DNA from: Agaricus subrufescens
Taxonomy: Eukaryota > Basidiomycota > Agaricomycetes > Agaricales > Agaricaceae
Direction: 5' to 3'
Length of the DNA stretch: 64,000 nucleotides
Assembly (NCBI GenBank): GCA_029945375.1
Contig: CM057067.1
Location: forward strand, 434,001 to 498,000
The position numbers and the translations under genes are program-made. The notes under the pieces were generated by a model. It searched no databases. It was not told the origin of the DNA and saw only the letters and a list, made by a program, of their open reading frames with translations. Of the stretch, positions 18,170-30,937 are shown in pieces. Each line of letters starts with the position of its first letter. The stretch's first letter is position 1.

Positions 18170-21100
18170 TGTGAAGAGATGGGCGATAGGAATGTATATC
18201 GAACTGTCGGGAGACCCTATCTAAGCGTGATCATGTCGTGATTTGATATATCAGGAAACACCCGTTGCCGGGTTCTTCCGGAAGCAGCGGCCCATTTGCG
18301 CGAGCCAATCGGTCAACCCCCTTAAGGACCGCTCACATTTCTGTCAGGCGGCCTTTCAGGCGACGAAGGGAGGATTCCTTTTGTGTGATGCCTTTAATTC
18401 AGGGTTGGTTAAAGGGACTTCAGAAGGACCGGGAAACCAATTGCAGGAAGCTCTCGCTTGTTGATTCCGTGATAACCCCGGAAACCGGGAGTCGGTTCTG
18501 TGTCGACGACTTTGCCGGGGTTCTTCAGTCGCTTCTCGCCATTGGAGTCGGTCTTCCGAGTTTCTCTAGGCACTAGCACTGTTCCATGATACGGCTTTGA
18601 CTCTGAACCGGATGGCTATGGCTCTACGGGACGGTTATCTCGAGCATCCGGAAATAGTAAAGTTATCATCTGCCTCAGTGCTATCTCAATTTTGGTTCGG
18701 ATTCGTACCATTATCTCAGAGCCGCTACCATAAGTCGGCTCGCTTTGGGGCTCATGTCGTGAAATTTTGGTTACGGCTTAGTTTTGTCTTTTTGGGATTT
18801 AACTGTCAAATTGTAGAATATTTAGATGCCAAAAGCGGGACGACCATCCTCGTTAATCCTTGTTTCCTTAAGTTTTCCCTTGAAATATTTTGTGCCTCCT
18901 TCAGACCTTTGTTGAGGTCCCATAGTCGGACGTCCTCTACTTTGTCCCTTAGTTAATCTGCTGTCAACGGCAGACAGACCTTTTCGAAGAGCATATTTAA
19001 CTCAATTACACATGACAAGACGAACCATTGCCAGCGCTCCTGATTTTCATGAAAATCCAGTCTCAGGGCCAGTTCTGATGAAACACATACGAAAGGCCAA
19101 GTGAATCATAGTTTGCGAAATTGCAATCTTCATTCTTTACATTAATAATGACTCATCTTCTAAGAAACATGCTATCCAATACACGTCAGTAATCATCAGA
19201 AACGAAATTTCCAAGGCACAGCTCCAAGACTGGAAGGTCCATAGAAGGGATAGTATAATTTTCAAAGCACCGCTTTTCACAGGCTTTTCATAAACTCGTC
19301 CAGTGCCTTGGGACCAGGGCTAGACGTCCCCCTGTAACATTAAAAACGATTTCATACTGAACTGGATATTCCTTTACGCATTGCAACATGCGCCATTATC
19401 GCCTAGGATCAACCCACCCCTCCCACAAATTCTCGGCACTCATAATGAATACCCCAACGAAAAGATGCCTACCTACACCCATAGAGCCTTCTCGTAACGC
19501 ACTATGAGGTAAACCAATGGAAAAATCTTGAACGGATCGGCATCCCTATGGTACTACAATGCTGTCCTCGCAGTGAGGTAATCCCCAGACATTAAATTGA
19601 CCGGGAGCTGAGCTTGTTGGGTCCTACCCTATGAGTCACCGGTCACCGAGTTGGCCGCACCCCAAATTTTGAAGGCGCAAAGTTTATGAGAAATCGTCGA
19701 AGAAATGAAAATTTGACCCAGAGAAGTGACAGTCAAATTAGGGCAGGGAGTAAGCTAGACGAGAGAGATCTGCACACAAGATGTATTTGTCAACGACCCC
19801 AGTTCTCGAGAGCTGTTGTATTGTTTGAAACGACGTTGCTCCATGATCAAAGTGCTCGTATGTACACCCTGAGCGTGTTTCCCTGTGATAACCACAGATC
19901 ATGGTAAAATTTTGTCGCCGATTAATAATCTAATCAGTTTCACCCTATGGGTCATGGTAAACGACCATTGCAAGTGAAAAAGCCTAGAGAAGAAGCGTCA
20001 AATAAGGTAGCACATTCAAACCAAGAGCAGTTTTCTGAGGCATTACCGGTGCAGATGATGTCAGGGGGCAGGTATGCCTGAGCCCGCACGCCCTCGTAGA
20101 GCACTTATGATGTCATAGCTGCTTTCCTTCCTCCGCTTCCCATGACACCGCCCAACACACGTACACTTATACGTCAGAGCCAGAGATCTACCAGGTCTCG
20201 GGATCTTACCATTTCACTGTTCCATTGCAATGTATCGGGTTCTTATCTCTTCCTTGTGTTTTTATCCGATATCATATAGTCGCGTGTCCGTCCGTCCCCG
20301 GCCGAATTCCAACTTCGCTCCGGGAGGGCAGGGAAGAGAGGAACAGAACCATCAAACCCCTTTGACATGGGTAACGTGGAATTTCCGGGAATCAAGGGAA
20401 GACAAACACGTAGCACCACACCAGCACCTGTACAAACGGGAAAACGAAAAGCACCAGCCAATGGCAAAAAGGAGAGGACGTTGCCAAGGTGTGATATAAA
20501 ATTTTCCACCCCCAAGAGGGGCCATCCGTGTTCCTAAATGTTCTCGTGCCGAATGCCTGGGTGGCAGGAGCAATATTTACACTTGTCCTGACAGCGGCCC
20601 CGGTTCACCGTCCACTAGTATAGCAAGAAGAGTTTGGCTGACCTTGTGGAGCATTCATCTGCTTGTAAGTCACTAGAAGGCGCTCTCCCCTTGAGTCAAT
20701 GCCTCAACGTGCAACTTCGCTTGTAAAGGATTAATGAGAGAAGAACGAGTACGAGCAGCTGGTGCTTGAGGAGATTATGGTGGGGTATATACCGAGCCTT
20801 TAGAATGTATTTCTACAATATAGGGGCTTTATACGCCAATGCCTTTGCATCGGATGGGACTCTTCATTCCAAGATCCACATGAGAATGCATGCAGTGCTC
20901 GAGAGCTCCATTATAATCCCCAGGTAAAACGTTCCTAATCCAGTTAAACGCCCAGGCACTCGCTTCAATTATTCCAGCTCATTTCAACTCACTTACCCCA
21001 GCCTCCCGCTCATACTCGTTTTGAGCATGTTATTCTATTTTTACACCCCTCAATTGGCAATAGCTTGTTTTTTGCAAGGGATGGCATGCGCGCACGCCGC

Positions 21101-24100
21101 TCGCTTCCTATTTCCTGGACAGTGGCGCTCCATGGTAAGAACAATCATCTGACTATTACAAGTAGCGAATACGCTAATACACACAATAAGCGAGCGTGAG
21201 TGTATTATCGTATTCTTACTGCATGTTATGCGGCGGTTCTCAGGAGAGGCTAACCTGCAAAAGCCTTTATCTAACAATCTGTATCATTCTCCTGTAACTA
21301 CTGTACTTTATCTTCCCACGACATACCGTTCCCTCAACACTATGAGTACTGTCAAAGTAGTGTTCTTTAAAGTTTCTCATACACGTTTGATAAACCCCCA
21401 TACAATGATATGATCATCAGTCTTCGATGCCTCGAACGTCAAACCTTCATGGACCTGAGGCAAAGACCGCGAGACCTATCCGGCCCGGGCCGTTCCAAAT
21501 TTAAATAGATTGAACACACTCGAGTTTCCCTTGGAGTTGATCACCTTTTCTTCCAATTCTCGAAAGTGACATTCGAAAAAAAATTTGACGGAGTATCTAT
21601 AGTTCATTGTTTTTTTGGCACCCCTTGATTTTAGACTGATACACGGACCATCAATCAAGTCAAGGTCATGCCGGCGCAGCGCTCGACATTGACATGTATG
21701 ACTGAAATTTGGACCCCTCCGTCACGTTCCAGGGATTATATTGACTTGAATTAGTATTAAATAGAGATAATTGATGGATCGTCTCGTCAGGTAATTTGGT
21801 TTAACACATATTCTTTGATCTGCATAAACGTGGAAAGACATGGACATGACACCCGTCATACAGGATCAAATCAAAATTCCCCGTGGAATTCCTATATAGT
21901 ACTTAACTCCTCCGCGTCCGCAATAATTGCACCTGCCATGTGTATCCAATTATTCTCCGTAAACCTGACTGAGGGATGTCACTCGTGGAGTACATGTTGT
22001 AAACCCAACACTATCTCATCCGAACACGAAACAATGGTCATGAGGCCTAAGCATGCTGCAAGACACGGAACACGAGCCCCGTGTATAAGGATCACAGCCT
22101 CACATCATCATCATTCGAAGAAGCGGAGAACAACAACACGAACTTTATTCATACCCACCACGCTGGTAAACTCCACAACGCCCAAGACTCACACAAACCG
22201 AACAGTAACTGTCACTTAATTTGTGATCTTGGTAGACTGATCATTATTTTGGTACGATAACACCCTTGAACTCCCACCGAACCCAAGTTCCCAGATTTAA
22301 TCCCGCCCACTTTTAATGTTTTATTAATTTCATTAAGAGTTTTGATTTCTTACCCTGGGAGGGTCAAAGTTTATATGTTTTAATCAAAAACTCATCCGTG
22401 AAACACGTTCATAAAGGGAACTTTACTATGTGTCAATTCCGAGGCATAGCTCTGAACTTGGCGTCTTTTTATCCCAAGTACCGCATATCATAAGGATGAT
22501 TGTCGGCATAGTTGCTTTATTTCTTTACTCTGGCCCCTTTTTTACCGATAATGGTGTACGGTATATATCATTGACTCGGAGTGATCCAAAGTAAAAAAAT
22601 AGTACGCGACGTGATGCTTCTTTGGTAACTAGACCAAAAAATTTCATTTCATTTCACCTTTTTTTTTTTTTTGTCTTTTAGACATTGTATTAATTATTCG
22701 AAGTCTTCAGCTAAAACAGTTTGAACTAAAGCTACACCTAGCTACCAACGAAGAAAACCCACTAAGAAAAACAAACAAACAAACAATCGTTACTGCGAGA
22801 GGAGAGGAGAAACCGAACGCACAATCTGATCTCAGCAAACCGAGTTATCGGCTGACCACCCTGACTTCCGTCTTGACGTCGCCAAACTAACTTTTTGTTC
22901 GTGTTCCGTACCCCAAACCTATTACTTTGCACTGTCCCACAAAAGCTGTACTCTTTTTTATTTCTCCTCTTTGCAACTTCCGCGGAGATCCCATACCAAC
23001 TTTCTTTCCTCGATCCAAAGTAGCTCAAACGTGTCCGATTGTTAGCCTGAAATCTTTTGATTCCGGGAACATCGATAAATGACCTATTATCTACTAAGCA
23101 GCCGATGGGTAAGACTTGACAGAACATCTTTTGGTTCTTCTCGTGCGTGTGCGTAAAGATTCAGATTTGTGTGTTCTATCGCTAACGAGTGGGGGGTGCT
23201 ACATGTTGTAAGCTCCGTGTTGCAAGGCGTAGATCGTCTCTCCTGGGTGTGGTGTGTCAAAATAAATCTCCATCGAAGCAATTCTAACGATGTCCACTGT
23301 CAAAAGTCATTCAATAAGAAAGACAGCAGTTCGTTCCATTCCAGCACAAATACTTCACCTTAAAATGACGACATTACGAAATGCGTCATTTCATGATCGT
23401 CCTTCCCCTCCCGTCCCTTCTCAAATGGGACCTTCTCCGTAGCCGACTTGGCATTCACACCCGTCGTCCAGCATGGACCAACCGGAGCTATAAATCAACA
23501 GCCGTCAGGAGTCAGTCAGTCAAAAAATAGAGAGAAAATAAAAAAGCCCGCTCATGCGTGACATGCAACACAAAGCCAATTTGACAGGCAATGAGGCTCA
23601 ACGCCATTCGGCGTACCTGTCAATGGTAATATAGTTTAGACCGTCGGTATCATTCTCGGCCTCCATTACCGATAACCTCATCCTCAACTCATATCTTTCT
23701 TATACTTTCTTTAGGAGTTTGCTTGGCAAAAGTGTACAAAGTTAAACCTTAGCACCTTACCTATCTAGCCGGACATGAAATCCTTCTACATATGAAGCAA
23801 AATACATTCAAAAATATCCGCCCTGAGAGCGCCCCCATACCGTCACTCTAACGTGGTCCTGACCGCCGATCTCGTACATACGACAAGACGCTTCTTTTTC
23901 TCGGGAACTCAAATGTATGCGCGAGTTGTGGCGCTTAAAATGAACTAATACTGTTTTTCTTTCTTTTCTCCGACGACTGCGCTTTTTTTTCACGAGATAA
24001 CTGCGCAGTTCAGGTTCCATGCTATCTCTATCAGAAGCCATAGCTTACCCAATCTTGGCAGTCGTACGATCGAGGACCGAGAGATTCCGAAGTCCAAAGT

Positions 24101-25331
24101 TATAGTTGCTCAGACCAATAACCGTATAGTAACCTTTTTGGAATCGCGATTCACAAATTAATCAAGTCATTCGAAATGAAATCCGCCGAGCCTATCCCCG
24201 GGACGACGGTTGTCCATCGATAAAGAGGCAACCCAACAATTTGTTATTCTTCACAGAGCACGCCGTATACCCGAACGCGCGGTGCGTGACCCCCCGAACC
24301 CCCCGAAAATAGCCTCTTCGCGGCCCTACATTCACATACGTATTTATTTTCAAAATCAAAACTCAAGGGACCTGGTTCTAACTCATATGCAGTCTAGCAG
24401 GAATAGCTCAGAAATCCCAAAGCGTGCTCATCCTAGCCCCGAACCTGAACAGCGGCGATTCCGGAGCTCGATACAGTCCGAGCCTTCCAGAACAAGATGA
24501 AAAAGGAAAGACGGACCACGGGACTGCCATGTATGGAAACGGGCGGACAATCCTAAACTTGGGTTGCTCGCTCGATCGTCGTGCGCATGCTGCATATGAT
24601 AGGCTGCGATAGCATAAATCTCTCAAAAAAAGTGTCACAGTCTCCCTTCATTCTCCGCAGAAAAAAAAACTGCCTGCAACGTGTGAGTCAAGCGCTGCCC
24701 AACCGAATACAATCTGGTATCTGCAGAGTCCATCGACTCTGAACTCAATCGCCTTGGAGATCGTGGGAACGCCATTTGGAGACAGCGAACTCTCGGGAGA
24801 TGCCTTGCAGGACCTAAAAACAACTTTCGAATCCGTTAGGTCCTCGAGGGTTGAGAGAACCGCCAAGAGGTTCTTGCACTTGGCAAGACTGCGCTCCCTT
24901 TTGGGCAGTTAATGAAAGTACCGGAAAGGGCACGCATATGCTGAGGCAAGTTGGATGGTATTGGGATGAAATGGTACAAACGTCGATGGATATAAAGCTA
25001 ACTACTGTGCCGAGAAAACAAAGCGAGAGTGGAGAAAACGCAGAGAGGAAAGAACAAGATCGATGGGAGAAAAATAAGAAAGATAAATAAGATAAAGGTT
25101 GATGAATTGATGATGTTACAGAGATGTGAGGATGTGTGGGATTGAAAGAACGAAAGCAAATCAATGGTCGTTGACTGGGCGAAAATTACGCAGGAATGCA
25201 GCAGTATACTAAGCATAATGCGTGGGATATGAGGGAATCATTGCCTGGTATCACGGTTGGTATCACGATGAGACTGCTCCAGTAGAAAACAGAGTTGCAA
25301 AAAAAGTCTATGGTGGAAAAAGCAAGAGTGT
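18170..25331. other. About 7 kb with no recognisable gene
   Basis: The stretch runs from the malate dehydrogenase start to the 3' end of the next minus-strand gene. Open frames on both strands are short (longest about 134 codons, 21815-22219) and none has recognisable motifs, consistent codon patterns or flanking splice signals. There are local homopolymer tracts (for example T-rich near 22660) but I found no tRNA, LTR or inverted repeat. The first kilobase upstream of 18169 is expected to hold the malate dehydrogenase promoter. A non-coding RNA or a highly diverged gene could be hidden here. Confidence 0.5.
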
Positions 25332-26000
25332 TCAGAAACCACCGAGACAGCTGTCGTCGCGGAGGGAGAAGCTGGAAAAGGAGTCGCAAGCGAAGGACGA
25401 AGAGTGGGAGGAGGCGTATGATGATAGCTTGAGGGAGTGGGAGGATTTGCGACGAGCCATGTTGTCGTCGTTTCGTATCCGGTTGCGATCGCGAGAGGCG
25501 TCGTTTTTGCGCTCTCTGCGGGGTTTGGACTTGTCGACCTGGGCATCTTCCTTTATGGGAGAGCAGTAGGGGTTCGAGGGGGAGTAGGGGAGGAACGAGA
25601 GCGAATCATCGTTGGCAGCCTTTAGGCCGTGCTGGTTGGGAGCGATAAAATTGAACTCCTGATTTTCTAAATGGGGGCTGGGGAAGGCATCCGATTCGTC
25701 AGACTCGGAAGAGAGGTCTGGTATCAGTGCGGGGAGGGAGGGGTCGCTGGGGCGGGAGGGGTGGCAGGGGGCCCGGGGGCGGGGGCGCGCGTGCGAGTCG
25801 TCGAGGACATAGGTGCGGCCGCCGCGCTCTGGGAGGGCACAGACATTGGGGGCCACGACGATGGGGGAGCGGTCGTAGGTTGCGGCGGAGTGGGCGACAT
25901 AGGTGCTGGTGAGCATGGCGGGGGGGGGAAAGTGGGCATGCTTGGGGGCAGAGGAGGACGCCGGAGCGCGTTTGAGGATGGGTTTCGGGGCGGCAAGCAT
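25332..26000 (-). CDS. Conserved fungal Pro/Ser-rich protein of unknown function
   Basis: A single open exon encodes 222 residues, starting MLAAPKPILKRAPAS and ending in SLRDDSCLGGF. Recognisable blocks are YDRSPIVVAPNVCALPERGGRTY, the acidic IPDLSSESDESD, a SFLPYSPS stretch, a basic KPRRERKN region and the CLGGF tail. From memory, proteins with the same start, SPIVV-CALPERG block and CLGGF-like end occur in many mushroom genomes. Most of it looks intrinsically disordered, with no enzyme motif. The acidic and basic patches would suit a nuclear or regulatory protein, but that is a guess. The opposite strand is also open over part of this GC-rich stretch and is treated as a shadow. Confidence 0.72.
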   Translation of the reverse strand: MLAAPKPILKRAPASSSAPKHAHFPPPAMLTSTYVAHSAATYDRSPIVVAPNVCALPERGGRTYVLDDSHARPRPRAPCHPSRPSDPSLPALIPDLSSESDESDAFPSPHLENQEFNFIAPNQHGLKAANDDSLSFLPYSPSNPYCSPIKEDAQVDKSKPRRERKNDASRDRNRIRNDDNMARRKSSHSLKLSSYASSHSSSFACDSFSSFSLRDDSCLGGF

Positions 26001-29000
26001 GGCGAGGCGGGGGAGGCCTTTTGGCCATGGTGCACTTTATAGCTCTCCAACATTTTCGCCTGCGATCTGCCATCGATCTGTTGTCCTCTGTTGTCCGGCT
26101 GCCCCGGCCCTCCCCGCCGGGCGGCCGTCCGGGGCCGGATCCCAGATCTGAGCATCCCTGCCGGGCTGTTCGAGTTTCCTACTCCATCGCCCCCGGTTGA
26201 TCGCCATCGTCCTCTCTGCCTGCCAGGGCCCGCCCCGCTGCTCCCCTCCTCCCTCTCCTCCGAGCCCGCCACCCCTCGCCCCCTGCGCACCCATGTCCGC
26301 CTGGAACCGCCCCAGCCGTCCCGGGGTGCCCCAAGGGCCCCAGTGTGCTGCCTCACCCGTTGATCGATAACCCAGGGTTTCTCTTCGCGTTCAGCTGTCA
26401 GCCGTCGGTCGTATCGTCCATGCCGACGGATCCCATCACCCATTCACGCGGTCGTGCCCTGCACTCGTGCAAACCTTACTTGCCCCGGCACTCTCCATAT
26501 CAGATTCCAGTCCTCCTTCCTTCTCATCCGTCCCATGTCAACAAGTGCTGGCCAACGACCGCTCCGTAGCACTGCTGTCTCCCTTTGGCAGCGGCCCAGT
26601 CGGGCGCCCCTATTCAATCAGTAGTCGAACCCAGGTCCCTAGCACTTCACAATCAAATCATCCTCCAATGATTCTCTTGGCATTGGAATGGAAGCACCAG
26701 CCTTTCATGCTTTAACATATTAGCATTTCTTCGACGATCAATGACGTCGCTGCTATACTTTGTGCTTTTTCCATTCCACCTCAAGATCCTTGTTCCTACG
26801 CGACGACCATGCTTGCGACTTATTCACCCGAAAACCCCTTTTATGCAAATCATCATCATTGGAGCCCAATCCAAACGGGATGATTTTTGCCAGGTGGGAC
26901 TCTCCCGTCCTCACGTGAATTCTTGCCGATAAGGACGCCAAAACCAGCTGTTACACTACGAACTATCTCTCGAACAGTGGCGTATCAGACAGCCAAGCGT
27001 TTCGCACTGCCCGTCTGGTCGTCCGTTGCACACCCCTTGCCGTGATTGCGAGCTAGCCAATCCCTTGGTGATGGACTGCACGTCCAAATTGGCCTAGTAA
27101 CCGTTACTAATAGGGACAGACCCGACGTCCCACCCTGACCTCTTTGTTCACAATCATACGAGGTGCTGTAAGCTCCGCTCTGGGAAGCAAACAAGCTGAA
27201 AAAGCTGTTGCAGAATCATCTCGAAGATTGATAATAAGGTAGACGCCATCACTTGATAAAACACTCTATCCACGCTTCGGGCCTGCCCATCGGGTCGGAT
27301 TTCGTGTAGGAGCGATAAGCAGTGCATAAGCAAACTTCCTGCCCACATGGATCCTTCAATTAATAGTAGCGCCCAGGCTACCCGTGCCGTCCTTCGCGCT
27401 ATGTCATCCTTCATCTTCGGACTTGAGATGTGGGGTTTATCAGTCTTTGTAGTGTCTTTCAAAGTGTTTAGCAACTCACTTGTCGAGTCCCTTGCCTTCT
27501 ATTATAGTAATAAATTTAGTACAATTACAGTGTCAATCCGTAAGGAATCAATTGAGCTATGACGCGGTCTTCCTTAGAATGGAGTCATAGACACGTTTTG
27601 AATTTAATAAAAATTTTATCTCCAAAAAAGACAATTGACAGGTGACGCCATTTATCCTCGAGCCTCTTTCCTTTTTGTCTCTCCCGGATCTTTATCCCGT
27701 CTGTGACTTCCCATGCTTTTATGATTAACTAGCACTTGATATTCAAGATCACTTCCCATTTGTCTGGTGGTCCACCACCCAGGGAGTTGGCTAGTCGCCG
27801 AACATTAACTGATTGACTAGAATGATGGGAAGGGTGCTACTATACGTATATGTCCATACATTTGGCAGCTGATATCGCGGTGGGAGGAAAAGCTTGTGCA
27901 GATAGTTGACCCGTCTGTTGTGGAAAGATCGAGCTAAAGAGATACGGAAAACTCATCCTAATCAGAGAGGGAAGAATTTTCGATAACGATACTTTCTAGC
28001 CAATCCGATTCTGTACCACCCCAAAGGGACCACTCCGAAGAATCGCAGAAACGTTGACAGTTCGAAACAGAACGTAGTGATAGGAGTGGCGCAAACTGCT
28101 GCTTGTCACCTGTGAAGACGCTGTGAAAACCGAGGCATTAACGTGTACCAGACGTTTAATGAATCAGCCAGAGCAATTTCCACGACCATTTCAACTTATA
28201 AGCGAACCACCGAAACAGGTCTAATAACTATGACACTACAAACGACATTAACAGTTATCTCTTATGATCCTTCTGTCACTCGACGCACGTTGAACTTCCT
28301 GATTACACGCTTTACTTCAACAACTAGCACATATGGATCAAAGTCCTTCCGACCCCACAGCTCGTATGAAGCATCGGGGCTGTGCCACAAACCCATGACG
28401 CGTCATGAGTGGTGTATTGTGGCTTCTGCCAACCCTCTTCTCGGACGCCTTTGGTGGTCATAGATCTATTAATAGACGCTGATGGACTGTGGCGACTGAG
28501 TGTGGCGGATTTGGACAGATAACTCGAGAGTTCTGGCATTAAGGGACTTTTTAATAATATATCGATTTACATGCACAATGTTGTGGAGTCGTAGATACAT
28601 ACCGGCCTGATTGAGCCCCAGTACCCCCGGTTTTTTTTTTTCTTTCTTCTTTTCTTTTTAAAAAAGAATCCTACATATCGGAAGCGAAGTCAACGGAAGT
28701 TCCGCGATCATCTCAAAAAAGATCGTCTCTTCGTTCCTTCTGTTTGAACCTTTTTTTTTTTTCTTACAGCCGTCTTGGACGCAACAAAAGGGAAGCAGAT
28801 TGGTATACAGCGGCGAACACTTTTGCATTCGATCCATTTCCATTGGTCGATAAGCTCGGTTTTCTTGACATGATAGTTTACGGACTGGTCGTTAGTACTC
28901 ACACTTACGATATGCTCACGACAGACAAGCACCGAAATTCATGGAGATGTCGTATCAAAAGAGCGGCGGCCGCCCAGTTACGACTCATATACACTCTCCG

Positions 29001-29237
29001 GTGAAATACAACAACAAAATACTATTGTACCTTTACTTAATACGCCGAAATCTGACCGAAATATCAACAAGACCGCAAACCCGCATTGTTTTCATGTACG
29101 CATGGGCATATCCCGACTTACCTTTTAAATCCGGTACAAAGGATATACGATCGATGGAGATCAGAACCAGGACCCCTTCAGTGGATCCCATGGTGACGGA
29201 GCTACAGAAGATCATTGAACACATTACAACATTTTTT
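26001..29237. other. About 3.2 kb with no recognisable gene
   Basis: The first 700 bases are strongly GC-rich and probably include the promoter and leader of the minus-strand gene ending at 26000. The rest has only short open frames without motifs. Two pyrimidine tracts occur near 28629-28660 and 28750-28765. The region ends at an assembly gap. Confidence 0.45.
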
Positions 29238-29337
29238 NNNNNNNNNNNNNNNNNNNNNNNNNNNNNNNNNNNNNNNNNNNNNNNNNNNNNNNNNNNNNNN
29301 NNNNNNNNNNNNNNNNNNNNNNNNNNNNNNNNNNNNN
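29238..29337. other. Assembly gap of 100 N
   Basis: Exactly 100 undetermined bases, the usual placeholder for a gap of unknown size. The true distance between the gene-rich half and the transposon half is therefore not known. Confidence 0.98.
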
Positions 29338-29499
29338 GTCAAGATGCCCAATTGCAGACAGGGATTGACCAACATGGATCATTTGGCCGAAGTAGGTGCA
29401 AGCCCACAAGTGGAGATTGGCTGGATAGAGTTCCTTGAAGGTGGCAGCCGACGCAGTAAAAAGGAATTTGTAATTTATTCTACATATGTGTCTCAGATG

Positions 29500-30110
29500 A
29501 GTTGTATGGTATATAGGGCCAGTCTAGGGAAAAAGTTTGAGACCAAATTTTCTGCCCAAACGCTGTGCAATTAAATCAAGAGTGATTTTTCTGTCTCAGT
29601 GTATTAAGCATTAACCAGGTACCTTACTGAGAGAAGTTCTTGTGTTTGATTGCGAGAAGACCTTCACTGGTCTAATAGAATCAAGATAGTGTCCATGCTA
29701 GCTGGTTCTCTCTTGCAGTCTGTCTCAAAGTGGGAAGACAGGTCAAGGGTTTATCCAGTTCGTCGAGGCATCGCTAGGAAGGACTTGCTACCCTTTCTAG
29801 ACAGTTGTCTGACCCGATTGTATTGAGGACAGTCATCACGAGTTTAGCCACTCATTGCGAAGGTTTTAAACAAAAGATCTCAAGTCTAACCAAGAGTCGA
29901 GGGCCGACCACGACCAAGTTATCAAGCATTACTCCAACAATCACCATATTATCAAAGTTTTCTATATTCCTATTCACAAACCACCTATTTCATCTTAAAT
30001 TTGATTTACCTCCCCACGAACTGCATTCGAGACTTGGTGTAAAGCACAAGTCTGGTTGCAATTCAATAATTAGATTTCGAGTTATTCCCTTTTATTATTT
30101 TATTTTTTTT
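29500..30110 (+). repeat. Decayed LTR-like repeat related to 60770-61320
   Basis: Blocks match the right-hand repeat in the same order, for example CTTCACTGGTCTAATAGAAT near 29670 with TCTTCACTGGTCTAATAGGA near 60920, and TTGAGGACAGTCATCACGAG near 29823 with TTGAGGACAGTCGTCGCGAG near 61076. Many differences are CG in the right-hand copy and TG or CA here. Only the 3' part is visible; the 5' part may lie in the gap. Confidence 0.65.
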
Positions 30111-30149
30111 ATATCTTTACCAACTCTGTCTCATCAGTGGCAGGTTTAG

Positions 30150-30937
30150 GAGTGGATCCAGTTGGTGATTGGATCCAGACTTTCTTCAGCTGAGGTGCCA
30201 CAGCCTCGTGCTCAACCTTGGCCATCAGGGACTGGGGTCAAGACTTGGGAGCACTCAGAGTTGAAGGGGTAGGGGCAGGGGGTTTAACTGGGGATGGAGG
30301 GGGCGGGCCAGTCTGCATAATGATAATGGCTAGCACTTCCTCGAAGGAGGTTGAGCCAGTCATGTTTTGGAACTCCATCTGTTTGTAGGCAGGGGAGTTG
30401 AGGAGGTTGAAGATCAGAATCAGCAACTCTGAGGCATACGCCACATAGTCCTTGTCTGGGGAGGTGGAGTGGACCATGTCAGACGCAGTGGCCAGCATGG
30501 AGGCAAGTTGGTTCTTCTTTCCTGGCACCGCAGAGGGTGAAAAGATCGAAGAGGTGTGGGAGGGGGTAGCCGGGGGGTTACCAGGAGTGTGCAGGCTCTG
30601 AGACGCATACAACAATGGGGTTGTTGCTGACGCTTGCGAAGGGCCAGCAGGGGTGGGGGTGGTGGCTTGCTCCCAGACAGCATCCGTGAGTTTGCCCTTG
30701 GAACACAGATGAGACTTCATCTTTTCGAGATGAGTCACCTTGGGGGTTTGCTGCATTTTGAGGACTGCGGCCTGTAAGATCTCGGGGAGTGGCGCATCGT
30801 CATCCATAGACCACCCTCTGTTGTTGAAATCCTCTTGAGTATCCATTGCTAGAGCTGTGGATGCTGTATATTACTTCCCAAGCACTTCCACTGAGACTTC
30901 CAAAACAGGAAGGTAGTGGTTGCGGTTCAAGAAGCGT
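30150..30937 (-). mobile_element. Inverted 5' segment of an ORF1-type retroposon
   Basis: Read on the minus strand from 30937, the leader CTTCTTGA...ACCACTACCTTCCT, TTTTGGAAGTCTCAGTGG matches the start of the retroposon at 36572-36620. It is followed by an open frame (30846-30238, 202 codons) starting MDTQEDFNNRGWSMDD, with a Pro/Ser/Thr-rich middle. The segment sits head-to-head with the plus-strand 3' part that follows, and its RNA 5' end lies at the junction. The ORF differs from the N-terminus in the second copy, so only the leader is clearly shared. Its left boundary is not sharp. Confidence 0.5.

Noticed and set aside
25222..26042. Plus-strand frames opposite 25332-26000
   Set aside because: GC-rich shadow; Gly/Arg-rich low-complexity translation, while the minus strand carries conserved blocks and a typical end.
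25724..26443. Minus-strand 239-codon frame overlapping the start of the gene at 26000
   Set aside because: Low-complexity Arg/Gly/Pro translation in a GC-rich leader, different frame from the conserved protein.
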